Notes under the pieces: generated by a model
Databases searched by the model: none
Seen by the model: the letters and a program-made list of their open reading frames with translations, nothing else
What the model was told of the DNA's origin: nothing
Shown here: in pieces, positions 45,174 through 52,978 of the stretch
Numbering within the stretch: position 1 is the stretch's first letter
How the letters are laid out: every line of letters begins with the position of its first letter
Program-made: the position numbers and the translations under genes
NCBI GenBank assembly: GCA_022828135.1
Contig: JAJEJB010000005.1
Coordinates: 1 to 64,000 of the forward strand
Direction: 5' to 3'
DNA from: Acidimicrobiia bacterium
GTDB taxonomy: Bacteria; Actinomycetota; Acidimicrobiia; Acidimicrobiales; Aldehydirespiratoraceae
Length of the DNA stretch: 64,000 bases

Positions 45174-46180
45174 TGGCCGGGACCGGCCACGCGCAGTTGC
45201 GCGACCGCGACGACGTGCTGTTACGGGTCAAGGACCTCGTCGTGCAGTTTCCCGCGGGCCGCAAGCGCGTGGTTCACGCCGTGTCGGCGGTGACCTTCGA
45301 CGTAGTGGAAGGCGAGACTCTCGGCATCGTGGGCGAGTCCGGGTGCGGCAAGTCGACAGTGGCCCGGGCCATCATCCGCCTAGTCGACATCACCGGGGGC
45401 GAGGTGCTCTACGAGGGCCGGGATCTCGCCGGCCTCGAGGGTGAGGAGCTCCGCAGGGTGCGGCCCAGATTGCAGATGATCTTCCAGGATCCGATCTCGT
45501 CGCTAAACCCCCGCCGCCGGGTTCGCGACGTGATCGCAGAGGGCCTGGCCGTGTGGGGCGACGACATCGGATCCTGGAGCCGTGACCGCATCGACGAGCT
45601 CATGGATGCGGTCGGCGTGGAGGCGAGGTACGGAGCCCGGCGTCCGCACGAGTTCTCCGGCGGCCAGTGCCAGCGCATCGGCATCGCCAGGGCCCTGGCG
45701 CTCGACCCCAAGGTGCTGATCTGCGACGAGCCGGTGTCGGCGCTCGACGTGTCCATCCAGGCCCAGATCCTCAACCTGCTCCAGGACATGAAGCGTCGCT
45801 ACGGCCTGACCGTGCTGTTCATCTCCCATGACCTGTCGGTGGTGAAGAACGTCAGCGACCGGATCGTGGTCATGTACCTGGGCAAGGTGTGCGAGATCGG
45901 CAGCACCGCCGAGATCTACTCCCACCCGGCCCATCCCTACACCCGGGCGCTGCTGGCCTCCATTCCCGAGCCTGCGCCGACCGTGGACGTGAGCGAGGGG
46001 GACATCGGCGACGAGCTTCCGTCAGCGACCGATCCCCCGAGCGGCTGCCGGTTCCACACGCGGTGCCCGCGGGCCACCGGCATCTGCAGCGAGGTTGAGC
46101 CGGTCAGCGAGCAGGTCGGCGGCGCGGACCACTACGTAGCCTGCCACCATCCCGTCCCGGTGGAGATCAGCGCCCGCTGA
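45173..46180 (+). CDS. peptide-type ABC ATP-binding protein (DppF)
   Basis: The protein is 335 aa. Walker A VGESGCGKSTVAR, Q-loop MIFQDPISSLNPRR, signature EFSGGQCQRIGIARALAL, Walker B VLICDEPVSALDV, LFISHDLSVVKNVSDRI; the C-terminal oligopeptide domain carries CRFHTRCPRATGIC. It is the fourth transporter gene and the last of the unit; a bidirectional hairpin region follows. Confidence 0.94.
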   Translation: MAGTGHAQLRDRDDVLLRVKDLVVQFPAGRKRVVHAVSAVTFDVVEGETLGIVGESGCGKSTVARAIIRLVDITGGEVLYEGRDLAGLEGEELRRVRPRLQMIFQDPISSLNPRRRVRDVIAEGLAVWGDDIGSWSRDRIDELMDAVGVEARYGARRPHEFSGGQCQRIGIARALALDPKVLICDEPVSALDVSIQAQILNLLQDMKRRYGLTVLFISHDLSVVKNVSDRIVVMYLGKVCEIGSTAEIYSHPAHPYTRALLASIPEPAPTVDVSEGDIGDELPSATDPPSGCRFHTRCPRATGICSEVEPVSEQVGGADHYVACHHPVPVEISAR

Positions 46181-46209
46181 CCGCTCCCATCGGATTCTCG
46201 GGTTTGAAA

Positions 46210-46252
46210 TGCGCGCTAGGCGCGCACAAGTCCACCGAGATTTCTCGGGTGG
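46210..46252. terminator. two hairpins between convergent dppF and the sulfite reductase gene
   Basis: tgcgcgc-tag-gcgcgca (46210-46226) is a perfect 7-bp stem with a 3-nt loop. A second, imperfect stem follows at 46232-46252 (ccaccgaga against tctcgggtgg with one bulge). They occupy most of the 76-nt gap between the convergent stops and probably end transcription from both sides. Confidence 0.55.
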
Positions 46253-46256
46253 CGGC

Positions 46257-48086
46257 TCAGGTGGCGCACTCTGAGGCGCCGGTCTCCACGGTGTACGGGC
46301 CGGTCTCGTCGAAGTCGACGTAGAACGAAGGATCGTCCTCGTAGGCAGGGAACTGGTCGAGGTCCTTGAGGCCCTCGGCTACCGCGCGGGCGCCGCCGGC
46401 GCGCTCCATCCAGTCCCGGAAGCCCTCGGAGGCCTGGCGCTCGCCGATGAAGCGCCGGATCACCCGGGCGGTGGCTTCGGGGGCGTTGCGGGCGGGCAGG
46501 CGCAGGGCCCTGTCGCCGAAGTGCATCTGCTGCTGGCCGACGTAGCCCCCGAGCAGCATCTGGTAGCCGGGGGCGCTGCGGCCGTGGGCCCGTCTCTCCG
46601 CCCCGAAGAAGCCGATGTCCGACGCGTGGTGCTGCCCGCAGGAGTTGGGACACCCGGAGATATTGATGCGGATGCCGCCCACATCGGCCAGCCCCTCCTC
46701 CTCCAGGCGCTCGCCGATGGCGTCGCCCAGGCCGCGACTCTGGGTGACGGCCAGGTTGCAGGTGTCCGACCCGGGGCAGGCCACCACGTCGCGGGCCAAC
46801 TCCGCACCCGGGCGGGCCATGCCGATGGAGTCCAGGCGGTCGTAGACGGTGGCCAGGTCGTCGGGGTGCAGGCCCCGGAACACCACGTTCTGGCGGTTGG
46901 TCAGTCGCACGTCGGCGTCGAGCTCGCGCTGCAGCGCGGCCAGGGCCCGGAACTGGTCGCCGGTGATGTCACCCAGGTGAGCCTGCGCGTAGACGGAGAC
47001 CGTGCCGTCACGCACGCCCCGAACCACGTTGACCCGCTCCCACCGTTCGTAGGCGGAGCCCGTGCCGATGGTGACCGGTGTGCCGTGGCCCACCGCGGTG
47101 ACGGTGGCGGGATCTCCAGCACCGGCCGGGTCGTCGCCATCGATCTGCACCTCGGCGGGGATCCCGCCCGGCCAGGATGTCGACGCCACCAGGAACTTGC
47201 GCTGGGTCAGCACCCGGCGCTGGACCTCCTCGAAACCAAGGGTGTCCACCAGCCACTTCATGCGGGCCCGCAGCTTGTTGTCGCGGTTGCCGGCCTGGTC
47301 GAACACCCTCAAGCAGGCCTCGATAGTGGGCAGCAGTTCGGCGCGGGGCGTGAAGTCCTCCAGAGCCAGGGCCGGGTGCGGGGTCGTGCCCAGCCCGCCG
47401 GCGATGAACACCCGGAAGCCGCGTTCGACGGTGCCGTCGTCGGCGTGGCGGGTCACCCCGATCACGCCCACGTCATTGAACATGGCCTGGCCGCAGTCCG
47501 TCTCGCAGCCCGAGAAGTTGATCTTGAACTTGCGGGGCAGCCGCTGGCTGATCGGATTGCGGACGAAGTGCCGGTACGTGGCCTCGGCCCACGGCGTCAC
47601 GTCGAGCTCCTCGTGGGGGCAGGCGCCGGCCAGGTGGCATCCCTGGACGTTGCGGACGGTGTCGCCGCAGGCCTCCCGGGTGGTGAGCCCGACCGCGGCA
47701 AGATGCTCGAGCACCTCGGGGATCTGGTCGAGCTGCACGAAGTGGAACTGGATGTTCTGGCGGGTGGTGATGTGGCCCCAGCCCCGGCTGTAGGTGTCCA
47801 CCAGCCAGCCGATCATCTCGAGCTGCTCGGGCCGGATCGACCCGTAGGGCACCTTCACCCGGACCATCTGGTTGGTGCCGCCCTGGCGCTGCCCGTAGAT
47901 GCCGTTGGTGAGCCGGTAGACCCGGAACACCTCGTCGCTCAGCTCCCCGGCCAGGAAGCGGGCGTACTGCTGCCTGTACTTGTCGACGTCGGCCCGTATG
48001 GCGGGATCGATGGGGCCGCCGGCGGGGGGCGGCCCCGGCGTCGCGGGAGTGCCGAGCGGGGCGATGCGGGGCTCGAGCAGGGTCAT
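46257..48086 (-). CDS. ferredoxin-type nitrite/sulfite reductase
   Basis: The protein is 609 aa. It has the duplicated NIR/SIR ferredoxin-like half domains and the siroheme-[4Fe-4S] site: CPGSDTCNLAVT and GCPNSCGQHH (C-x5-C and C-x3-C). RQNIQFHFVQLDQIPEVL and a second TNRQNVVFRGLHPDDL contain the Arg residues that bind siroheme and anion. It reduces sulfite to sulfide or nitrite to ammonia with six electrons, probably from ferredoxin. Siroheme synthesis genes are coupled upstream (4-nt overlap). Sulfite seems the likelier substrate given the operon and operator context, but sequence alone does not exclude nitrite. Confidence 0.92.
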   Translation of the reverse strand: MTLLEPRIAPLGTPATPGPPPAGGPIDPAIRADVDKYRQQYARFLAGELSDEVFRVYRLTNGIYGQRQGGTNQMVRVKVPYGSIRPEQLEMIGWLVDTYSRGWGHITTRQNIQFHFVQLDQIPEVLEHLAAVGLTTREACGDTVRNVQGCHLAGACPHEELDVTPWAEATYRHFVRNPISQRLPRKFKINFSGCETDCGQAMFNDVGVIGVTRHADDGTVERGFRVFIAGGLGTTPHPALALEDFTPRAELLPTIEACLRVFDQAGNRDNKLRARMKWLVDTLGFEEVQRRVLTQRKFLVASTSWPGGIPAEVQIDGDDPAGAGDPATVTAVGHGTPVTIGTGSAYERWERVNVVRGVRDGTVSVYAQAHLGDITGDQFRALAALQRELDADVRLTNRQNVVFRGLHPDDLATVYDRLDSIGMARPGAELARDVVACPGSDTCNLAVTQSRGLGDAIGERLEEEGLADVGGIRINISGCPNSCGQHHASDIGFFGAERRAHGRSAPGYQMLLGGYVGQQQMHFGDRALRLPARNAPEATARVIRRFIGERQASEGFRDWMERAGGARAVAEGLKDLDQFPAYEDDPSFYVDFDETGPYTVETGASECAT

Positions 48087-48844
48087 GGCACGGCTCCTAG
48101 GGATGTCAGAGCGCCGGAGGCGCTCAGTTCGGAGATGGCGAGAACGTCGGCGGCTGCGACCGCTCCCACGACGATGGTGGCCGGGCTGGCCACCCGGAGG
48201 TGCCGCAGGCCGGCCAGATCGGTGCGGTCGACTTGCTGGCGTGCGGTCGTGGCTGCGCTGATCACCGCTACCGAGGTGTCGTCGGCCATGCCGCCGGCCC
48301 GCAAGCGGTCAGCGATCTGCTCGGTGCGGGCCGCTCCCATCAGGATCACGAGCGTGGTGCCGGCTTGGGCCAGGGCGTCCCAGTTGAGCCACTGGTCGGA
48401 CGACGGGTCCTGGTGGGCCGTGACCACGGTGAAACCGCTGGAGACGCCGCGAAGCGTGACGGGGATGCCGGCTGCAGCCGGCGCGGCCACTGCCGACGTA
48501 ACGCCGGGGACGACCTCGACGGAGACACCGGCCGCCCGCAGCGCCGAGGCCTCCTCGCCACCCCGCCCGAACACGAACGGGTCGCCACCCTTGAGCCGCA
48601 CGACGTGCTCGAAGCGGCGGCCGCGGTCAACGAGGATGGCGTTGATCTCGTCCTGGGACGGGCTGGCCGCTCCCGGCGTCTTGCCGGCGTTGATGCGCTC
48701 GGCCCACGGCGGTGCGAGGTCGACGACGGCAGGATCGACGAGCCGGTCGTGGACGAGCACATCGGCCTGGCGGATCAGCTTCACGGCTCGGACCGTCAAC
48801 AGGTCCGGGTCGCCGGGGCCGGCCCCCACGAGATGCACGGTCAC
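48083..48844 (-). CDS. cobA: uroporphyrinogen-III C-methyltransferase
   Basis: The protein is 253 aa. It methylates uroporphyrinogen III at C2 and C7 with SAM to precorrin-2. Motifs: VHLVGAGPGDPDLLTVRAV, HDRLV, the SAM loop VRLKGGDPFVFGRGGEEASAL, VVPGVTSAVAAPAAAGIPVTLR, and LVILMGAAR. It corresponds to the C-terminal half of the fused CysG. GTG 48844 overlaps the stop of the preceding gene, and its own stop overlaps the start of the reductase gene, so all three are coupled. Confidence 0.94.
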   Translation of the reverse strand: MTVHLVGAGPGDPDLLTVRAVKLIRQADVLVHDRLVDPAVVDLAPPWAERINAGKTPGAASPSQDEINAILVDRGRRFEHVVRLKGGDPFVFGRGGEEASALRAAGVSVEVVPGVTSAVAAPAAAGIPVTLRGVSSGFTVVTAHQDPSSDQWLNWDALAQAGTTLVILMGAARTEQIADRLRAGGMADDTSVAVISAATTARQQVDRTDLAGLRHLRVASPATIVVGAVAAADVLAISELSASGALTSLGAVP

Positions 48845-49506
48845 GATGCCATCGCCTCCGCCGGTGCGGTGTCGGGCGTGTCAAGGGCGAGGTGGCGGCG
48901 AAGGAGGGAACGGGCCTCACCCGTGCGCCCAACCCTGACGAGTTCGAGCAGTCCGTCGTCGAGGGCGGAAGCCCAGCCCGCCACCTCGGAGATGCCGAAT
49001 CGGGCTTTGGCCTCGGCTCGGGCCTCGGACAGCAGTTCGAGCAGGGCCGCATAGCCGGAGTCGATCTCACGCTCGATCCGCTGCCGGAGCCAGCGGGCCA
49101 AGGCAGGACTGCGTCCGCTGCTGGAGACCGCCACCTGCAGGTCGCCGCGCCGGGCCACCGACGGCAGCGTGAACGTGCAGTTGGCCGGATCGTCGGCAGA
49201 GTTGACGAAGACGTTGGCGGCCTCGCAGTCGCGGGCAACCAGCGAGTTCACCGCGGGATTGTTCGTAGCGGTGACGACTAGGCGGTACGAGCCCGCCTCT
49301 CCACGAAGGTATCCGCGTGGTTGCCAGGTGACCTTGGGGTGCTGGGCGATGGCGTCGACCGCGGCAGGCGCGACCACCGTCACGGCGGCGCCGGCTCGAA
49401 GCAGGGCCTCAACCTTGCGGGCCGCGACCGGACCACCGCCGACCACCAGGACGCGCTGTCCTATGAGGCAGAGGTTCACCGGGTAGGGGACTGGGGTGCT
49501 GGACAT
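48841..49506 (-). CDS. precorrin-2 dehydrogenase / sirohydrochlorin ferrochelatase
   Basis: The protein is 221 aa from ATG 49506; the frame is open upstream to 49581, but that stretch lies across the operator region and is probably untranslated. It corresponds to the N-terminal (Met8p-like) part of CysG: LCLIGQRVLVVGGGPVAARKVEALLRAGA for NAD binding, VTATNNPAVN, VFVNSADDPANCTFTLPSV, and VAVSSSGRSPALARWLRQRIE. It makes siroheme from precorrin-2. First gene of the siroheme-reductase operon. Confidence 0.9.
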   Translation of the reverse strand: MSSTPVPYPVNLCLIGQRVLVVGGGPVAARKVEALLRAGAAVTVVAPAAVDAIAQHPKVTWQPRGYLRGEAGSYRLVVTATNNPAVNSLVARDCEAANVFVNSADDPANCTFTLPSVARRGDLQVAVSSSGRSPALARWLRQRIEREIDSGYAALLELLSEARAEAKARFGISEVAGWASALDDGLLELVRVGRTGEARSLLRRHLALDTPDTAPAEAMAS

Positions 49507-49517
49507 CTGAATACGAT

Positions 49518-49543
49518 AATTCCGATAAGATAAGTCGGGATTT
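49518..49543 (+). promoter_or_regulatory. candidate operator 1 for the siroheme/sulfite reductase operon
   Basis: The core is ATTCCGA-N9-TCGGGAT (49519-49541), an inverted repeat with one mismatch. A second copy lies in the opposite orientation at 49580-49604, about 62 nt centre to centre (near six helical turns). Spaced inverted repeats of this kind are typical of Rrf2-family sulfur or Fe-S regulators such as CymR or IscR, but no regulator gene is in the window. Confidence 0.5.
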
Positions 49544-49579
49544 GGCGAGGGTAACGTACTCGCGGGCGCGATACAACAC

Positions 49580-49604
49580 AAACCCGATCAGATTTATCAG
49601 GATT
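49580..49604 (-). promoter_or_regulatory. candidate operator 2 for the siroheme/sulfite reductase operon
   Basis: Read on the minus strand, this block is AATCCTGATAAA followed by TCTGATCGGGTTT, which aligns to operator 1 (AATTCCGATAAG, ATAAGTCGGGATTT) over the whole length with few differences. It fills the gap between the small membrane protein gene and the operon. Confidence 0.45.
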
Positions 49605-49621
49605 ATGGAGACAGAAGGTCT

Positions 49622-50035
49622 CTAGCCGTCCGGCTGCTTGACGGTGCGCAGCAGGTACAGGCCGACCGTGATGTTGACCAGCACGAACAGCACATCGATG
49701 CCGTACCACATGGCCAGGCGCACACTGTCGTCGGACATCTCCACCGAGTCGAAGAACTGCCAGTCAAGCCAGAGCCGCCAGAAGAGCAGGAACAACGCGC
49801 CGGAGGACGCGAGCATGGTCGTCGCACCGAGGCCAGGCGGCTCGCCGGATCGTCGCGACTCCCACATCCGCAGGAGGCTGAAGGCGAGCGCGGCCACGAC
49901 ACCGAAGGCCATCGCGAAACTGAGCACCTCCCATACGCGGCCGCTGGAGTAGGTCGGGGAGAGCACGAACTGCACGGCCACCGCGAGGCCCAACGCGATG
50001 TGGACAGGCCCGAACCAGCGCTTGAAGGTCACCAT
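49622..50035 (-). CDS. small integral membrane protein, unknown family
   Basis: The protein is 137 aa from ATG 50035; ATG 50053 would add six residues. Four hydrophobic segments are evident (HIALGLAVAVQFVLS, LSFAMAFGVVAALAFSLL, TMLASSGALFLLFWRLW, MWYGIDVLFVLVNITVGLYLL). I do not recognise the family. It follows a second small membrane protein gene on the same strand by 48 nt. The siroheme operon lies downstream in the same direction. Confidence 0.6.
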   Translation of the reverse strand: MVTFKRWFGPVHIALGLAVAVQFVLSPTYSSGRVWEVLSFAMAFGVVAALAFSLLRMWESRRSGEPPGLGATTMLASSGALFLLFWRLWLDWQFFDSVEMSDDSVRLAMWYGIDVLFVLVNITVGLYLLRTVKQPDG

Positions 50036-50083
50036 CGCGCCAGCATCGCACAACTCAGGTGCTGGGGACGAGGCGATGTTGAG

Positions 50084-50437
50084 TCAGGGGCTGCGCTCGG
50101 TGAGCCGAAGGCGGGCCGTGCGCCGCGCCGAGCGAGTGATGCGCCACATGATCAGGGCGACCGCGACGGCTACCGCCCCCAGGGTGACGAACTGCAGGCT
50201 CCCGCCCCGGTCGCCGGAGTGCAGGGGGTCTGGTCCCGGATCAGGCGAGCCGATGATCCGGTCGGCCCCGGCCGGTATCTCGTAGACGGGCCGCAGGTCG
50301 ACGCCGGTGTCGGCGGGCAGGGGCTCGTCCTCGCCCTCGTGAGCGGCCGCGCCGGAATGGGCGCCGAGAAGCAGGGCCGCGGCCAGCACACAGTAGACAA
50401 GGGCTCGGCGTGCGGGGCTGCGGCGCCCGGTTCTCAT
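50084..50437 (-). CDS. small exported or membrane-anchored protein, unknown
   Basis: The protein is 117 aa from ATG 50437, which overlaps the SDR stop (ATGA). It has an N-terminal signal sequence with an Arg-rich n-region (MRTGRRSPARRALVYCVLAAALLLGA) and a probable cleavage after AAA. A polar acidic segment of about 45 residues follows, then a C-terminal membrane helix (FVTLGAVAVAVALIMWRI) and an Arg-rich tail. The topology suggests a single-span protein with an outside domain. I do not recognise the family. Confidence 0.6.
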   Translation of the reverse strand: MRTGRRSPARRALVYCVLAAALLLGAHSGAAAHEGEDEPLPADTGVDLRPVYEIPAGADRIIGSPDPGPDPLHSGDRGGSLQFVTLGAVAVAVALIMWRITRSARRTARLRLTERSP

Positions 50438-51240
50438 GGCTTGGGCCCCGGCCGGTACCGGGTCACCTCGCCGGTGGAAGCGCTGAGATAGGAGGGCACC
50501 TCGCCGCCGCCGTGCACCGGCACCGACGCGCCCGACATGAACGACGCCAGCGGCGAGGCGCAGAACAGCACCACGTCGGCGACCTCGGACGGATTGCCGA
50601 GCCGGCCGAGGGCGAGCGTCCGTCCAACGGCCTCGATACCCGCCTCGTCGCCGTAGTAGAGGTGGGCCTGCTCGGTGCGGAGCAGCCCGACCATGACGCT
50701 GAGCACCCGGATTGACGGCCCCCATTCGTGGGCCAGCGTCTGGGTGAGGCTGTCGAGCCCGGCCTTGGCCGCCCCGTAGGCCGCTCCGGCGGGGGTGGGG
50801 CGGATTCCGGACACCGACGAGATGTTGATGATCACCCCGCCGCCGTCCTGTGCGCTCATCACCGGGTGCACCGCCTGGGCGAAAGTCAGCGGGGCGATCA
50901 GGTTGAGGGCGATCACCTTCTCGTTGAAGCGGGGCGACACGGTGGCCGTCTCGGCGGGAGGGGCACCGCCGGCATTGTTGACGAGCACGTCGATCCGACC
51001 GGTCAGCCGGACCGCCTCCGCAACCACAGCCCCGATCTGGTCAGGATCGCGAACATCGGCCGCCACGAAGGCTGCTTCCCTCCGGTCGGCCGCTATGGGC
51101 TCCTCAGGCTCGCGGCGGGCGCACGCGATCACGTCGGCGCCGTTCTCCAGGAACCTGGCGGCGATCACCCGGCCGAGGCCCATCGTGGCGCCGGTCACGA
51201 TCACGGTCCGGCCGGTCATGTCGAGAGGATTGTCGGGCAC
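50434..51240 (-). CDS. short-chain dehydrogenase/reductase
   Basis: The protein is 268 aa, classical SDR: VTGATMGLGRVIAARFLENG, NNAGGAPP, ISSVSGIRP and YGAAKAG with the Ser/Tyr/Lys residues, and PGG-type end GRLGNPSEVADVVLFCASPLA then VHGGGE. The GTG start at 51240 has GGGGAG 7 nt upstream. It is divergent from ipdA across a 76-nt gap that holds a palindromic repeat. A role in steroid or acyl-CoA metabolism is suggested only by this neighbour. Confidence 0.86.
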   Translation of the reverse strand: MPDNPLDMTGRTVIVTGATMGLGRVIAARFLENGADVIACARREPEEPIAADRREAAFVAADVRDPDQIGAVVAEAVRLTGRIDVLVNNAGGAPPAETATVSPRFNEKVIALNLIAPLTFAQAVHPVMSAQDGGGVIINISSVSGIRPTPAGAAYGAAKAGLDSLTQTLAHEWGPSIRVLSVMVGLLRTEQAHLYYGDEAGIEAVGRTLALGRLGNPSEVADVVLFCASPLASFMSGASVPVHGGGEVPSYLSASTGEVTRYRPGPKP

Positions 51241-51260
51241 GCGGCGCTCCCCGGATAGGC

Positions 51261-51275
51261 AGGCCTTCTAGGCCT
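51261..51275. promoter_or_regulatory. palindromic repeat in the SDR/ipdA divergent promoter
   Basis: aggcct-tct-aggcct is a perfect repeat in both direct and inverted sense, centred in the 76-nt gap between two divergent genes. It may be an operator. It does not look like the KstR2 box as I remember it. On the ipdA side, TACCGT (51305-51310) lies 6 nt before the GTG start. Confidence 0.4.
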
Positions 51276-51304
51276 AGCTCCGCCTCGAAGCTATCGCCTC
51301 GGGG

Positions 51305-51316
51305 TACCGTCGGGCG
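51305..51316 (+). promoter_or_regulatory. leaderless-type -10 box for ipdA
   Basis: TACCGT at 51305-51310, then 6 nt, then GTG 51317; there is no Shine-Dalgarno sequence. The spacing equals that seen at 335 and 61412. Confidence 0.5.
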
Positions 51317-52192
51317 GTGCCCGACAAGCGCATGACCGAGGATGAGGTGGTCGCCGAACTGAGCAGCGGCATGACCATCGGCATCGGGGGCTGGGGGTCG
51401 CGCCGCAAGCCGATGTCGCTGGTGCGGGCCATGCTCCGGAGCGACCTGACCGACCTTCACGTGGTGAGCTACGGCGGACCGGACATCGGCCTGCTGTGCG
51501 CCGCCGGCCGGGTCCGCCGCATCACCTACGGCTTCGTGTCGCTCGACTCCATCCTGCTCGAGCCGCATTTCCGGATAGCCCGCCAGGCCGGCTCGGTAGA
51601 GGCCCGCGAGTTCGACGAGGGCGCCTTCTACCTGGGGTTGCTGGCGGCGGTACACCGGGTGCCCTTCTACCCCACTAGAGCGGGCCTCGGATCGGACATG
51701 CTCACCTACAACCCTGATCTCAGGACGGTGACCAGCCCCTACGGCGACGGCACCGAGCTGGTGGCGGTGCCCGCCTTCGACATCGACGTTTCGCTGGTGC
51801 ACATGAACCGGGCCGACGCCGCCGGCAACGGTCAGTTCCTGGGGCCGGACCTGTACTTCGACGACCTGTTCGCCATGGCCGCTGAACGCACCTTCATGTC
51901 GTGCGAGCGGTTGGTGGCCACCGAGGATCTTCTCAAGGAGGGCCCGGTCCACACGCTGAAGATCCCGCGCCTGCACACCGACGGCGTGGTGGAGGCGCCC
52001 GGCGGTGCCCACTTCACCGAGTGTCCACCCGACTACGGCCGCGACGAAGCCTTCCAGAGGGAGTACGCGACGACGGCCCGCGACCCTGACGCCTGGGCCA
52101 AGTTCCGTGCCGACTGGCTTGACCTGCCGTCCCACGACGCCTACCGGGCCCGCCTGGCCGATCGGGCCCAGTCCGCGGGAGCCGAGCAATGA
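51317..52192 (+). CDS. ipdA: IpdA: CoA-transferase family alpha subunit (cholesterol ring breakdown)
   Basis: The protein is 291 aa. It follows the mycobacterial IpdA pattern closely: start MPDKRMTEDEVVAEL, GIGGWGSRRKPMSLVRAML, YGGPDIGLLCAAGRVR, and late VVEAPGGAHFTECPPDYGRDE. IpdAB hydrolyses the C-ring of the COCHEA-CoA intermediate in steroid C/D-ring degradation. It has the CoA-transferase fold but acts as a hydrolase. It overlaps ipdB by 4 nt (ATGA). No other ipd or kst genes are in the window. Confidence 0.9.
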   Translation: MPDKRMTEDEVVAELSSGMTIGIGGWGSRRKPMSLVRAMLRSDLTDLHVVSYGGPDIGLLCAAGRVRRITYGFVSLDSILLEPHFRIARQAGSVEAREFDEGAFYLGLLAAVHRVPFYPTRAGLGSDMLTYNPDLRTVTSPYGDGTELVAVPAFDIDVSLVHMNRADAAGNGQFLGPDLYFDDLFAMAAERTFMSCERLVATEDLLKEGPVHTLKIPRLHTDGVVEAPGGAHFTECPPDYGRDEAFQREYATTARDPDAWAKFRADWLDLPSHDAYRARLADRAQSAGAEQ

Positions 52193-52965
52193 GCGACGCG
52201 GCAATCGACGAGATCTGTCTAGTTGCCCTGGCCGAGGCCTTCCGGGGGGACGGGGAGCTGCTGTGCCATCCGATGGGTCCCTTCCCGGTGGCCGCTGGAA
52301 GGCTGGCGCGGGCCAGCTTCGAGCCCGACCTCATGCTCACCGACACGATCGCTCACGCGGTCGTCGGCACGCTGCCGCTGGGCGCGACCGTTGGTCGTCC
52401 CGGCGCGGCGGACGAAGGCATCGTGGTCGAGGGCTATCTGCCGTTCAGGACCGTCTTCGACCAGGCGTGGTCGGGTCACCGCCATGTGGTGATGGGTGCA
52501 AGCCAGATCGACCGGCACGGCAACCAGAACTTCGCAGCCATCGGCGACTACCGGAAGCCCAAGGCCCAACTCCTCGGGCTCCGGGGCGCGCCCGGCAACG
52601 TCATCAATCACACCACGAGCTACTGGATCCCCAACCAGGCCCGAGCCTTCGTCGAGAGCGTCGATGTGGTGTCGGGACCGGGCTATGACCGGGTGGCCGC
52701 GCTGCCCGAGGCCAGCGGCCGATTCCACGAGATCCGCAGAGTCGTCACCGAGCTCGCCGCCTACGACTTCGAGACGCCCGACCGCACCATGCGCCTCAGG
52801 TCCGTCCATCCAGGCGCATCTCTCGACGATGTGCTGGCGGCCACCCCCTTCGAGCTGACAGTGCCCGACGATGTCCCCGCCAGCCGCATCCCCACCGCCG
52901 AGGAGCTCCACCTCATCCGCGAGGTCATAGACCCCAAAGGCATCCGCAAGCACGAGTTCCGCTAG
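52189..52965 (+). CDS. ipdB: IpdB: CoA-transferase family beta subunit (cholesterol ring breakdown)
   Basis: The protein is 258 aa, the partner subunit. Typical blocks: EICLVALAEAFRGDG, FEPDLMLTDTIAH, VVEGYLPFRTVFDQAWSGHRHVVMGASQIDR and the HTTSYWIPNQ loop. The overlap with ipdA and equal spacing to known pairs support a heterodimer. It starts with ATG inside the ipdA stop. A low-molecular-weight phosphatase-like gene follows after 13 nt. Confidence 0.9.
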   Translation: MSDAAIDEICLVALAEAFRGDGELLCHPMGPFPVAAGRLARASFEPDLMLTDTIAHAVVGTLPLGATVGRPGAADEGIVVEGYLPFRTVFDQAWSGHRHVVMGASQIDRHGNQNFAAIGDYRKPKAQLLGLRGAPGNVINHTTSYWIPNQARAFVESVDVVSGPGYDRVAALPEASGRFHEIRRVVTELAAYDFETPDRTMRLRSVHPGASLDDVLAATPFELTVPDDVPASRIPTAEELHLIREVIDPKGIRKHEFR

Positions 52966-52978
52966 CGGCGGGAGACGG

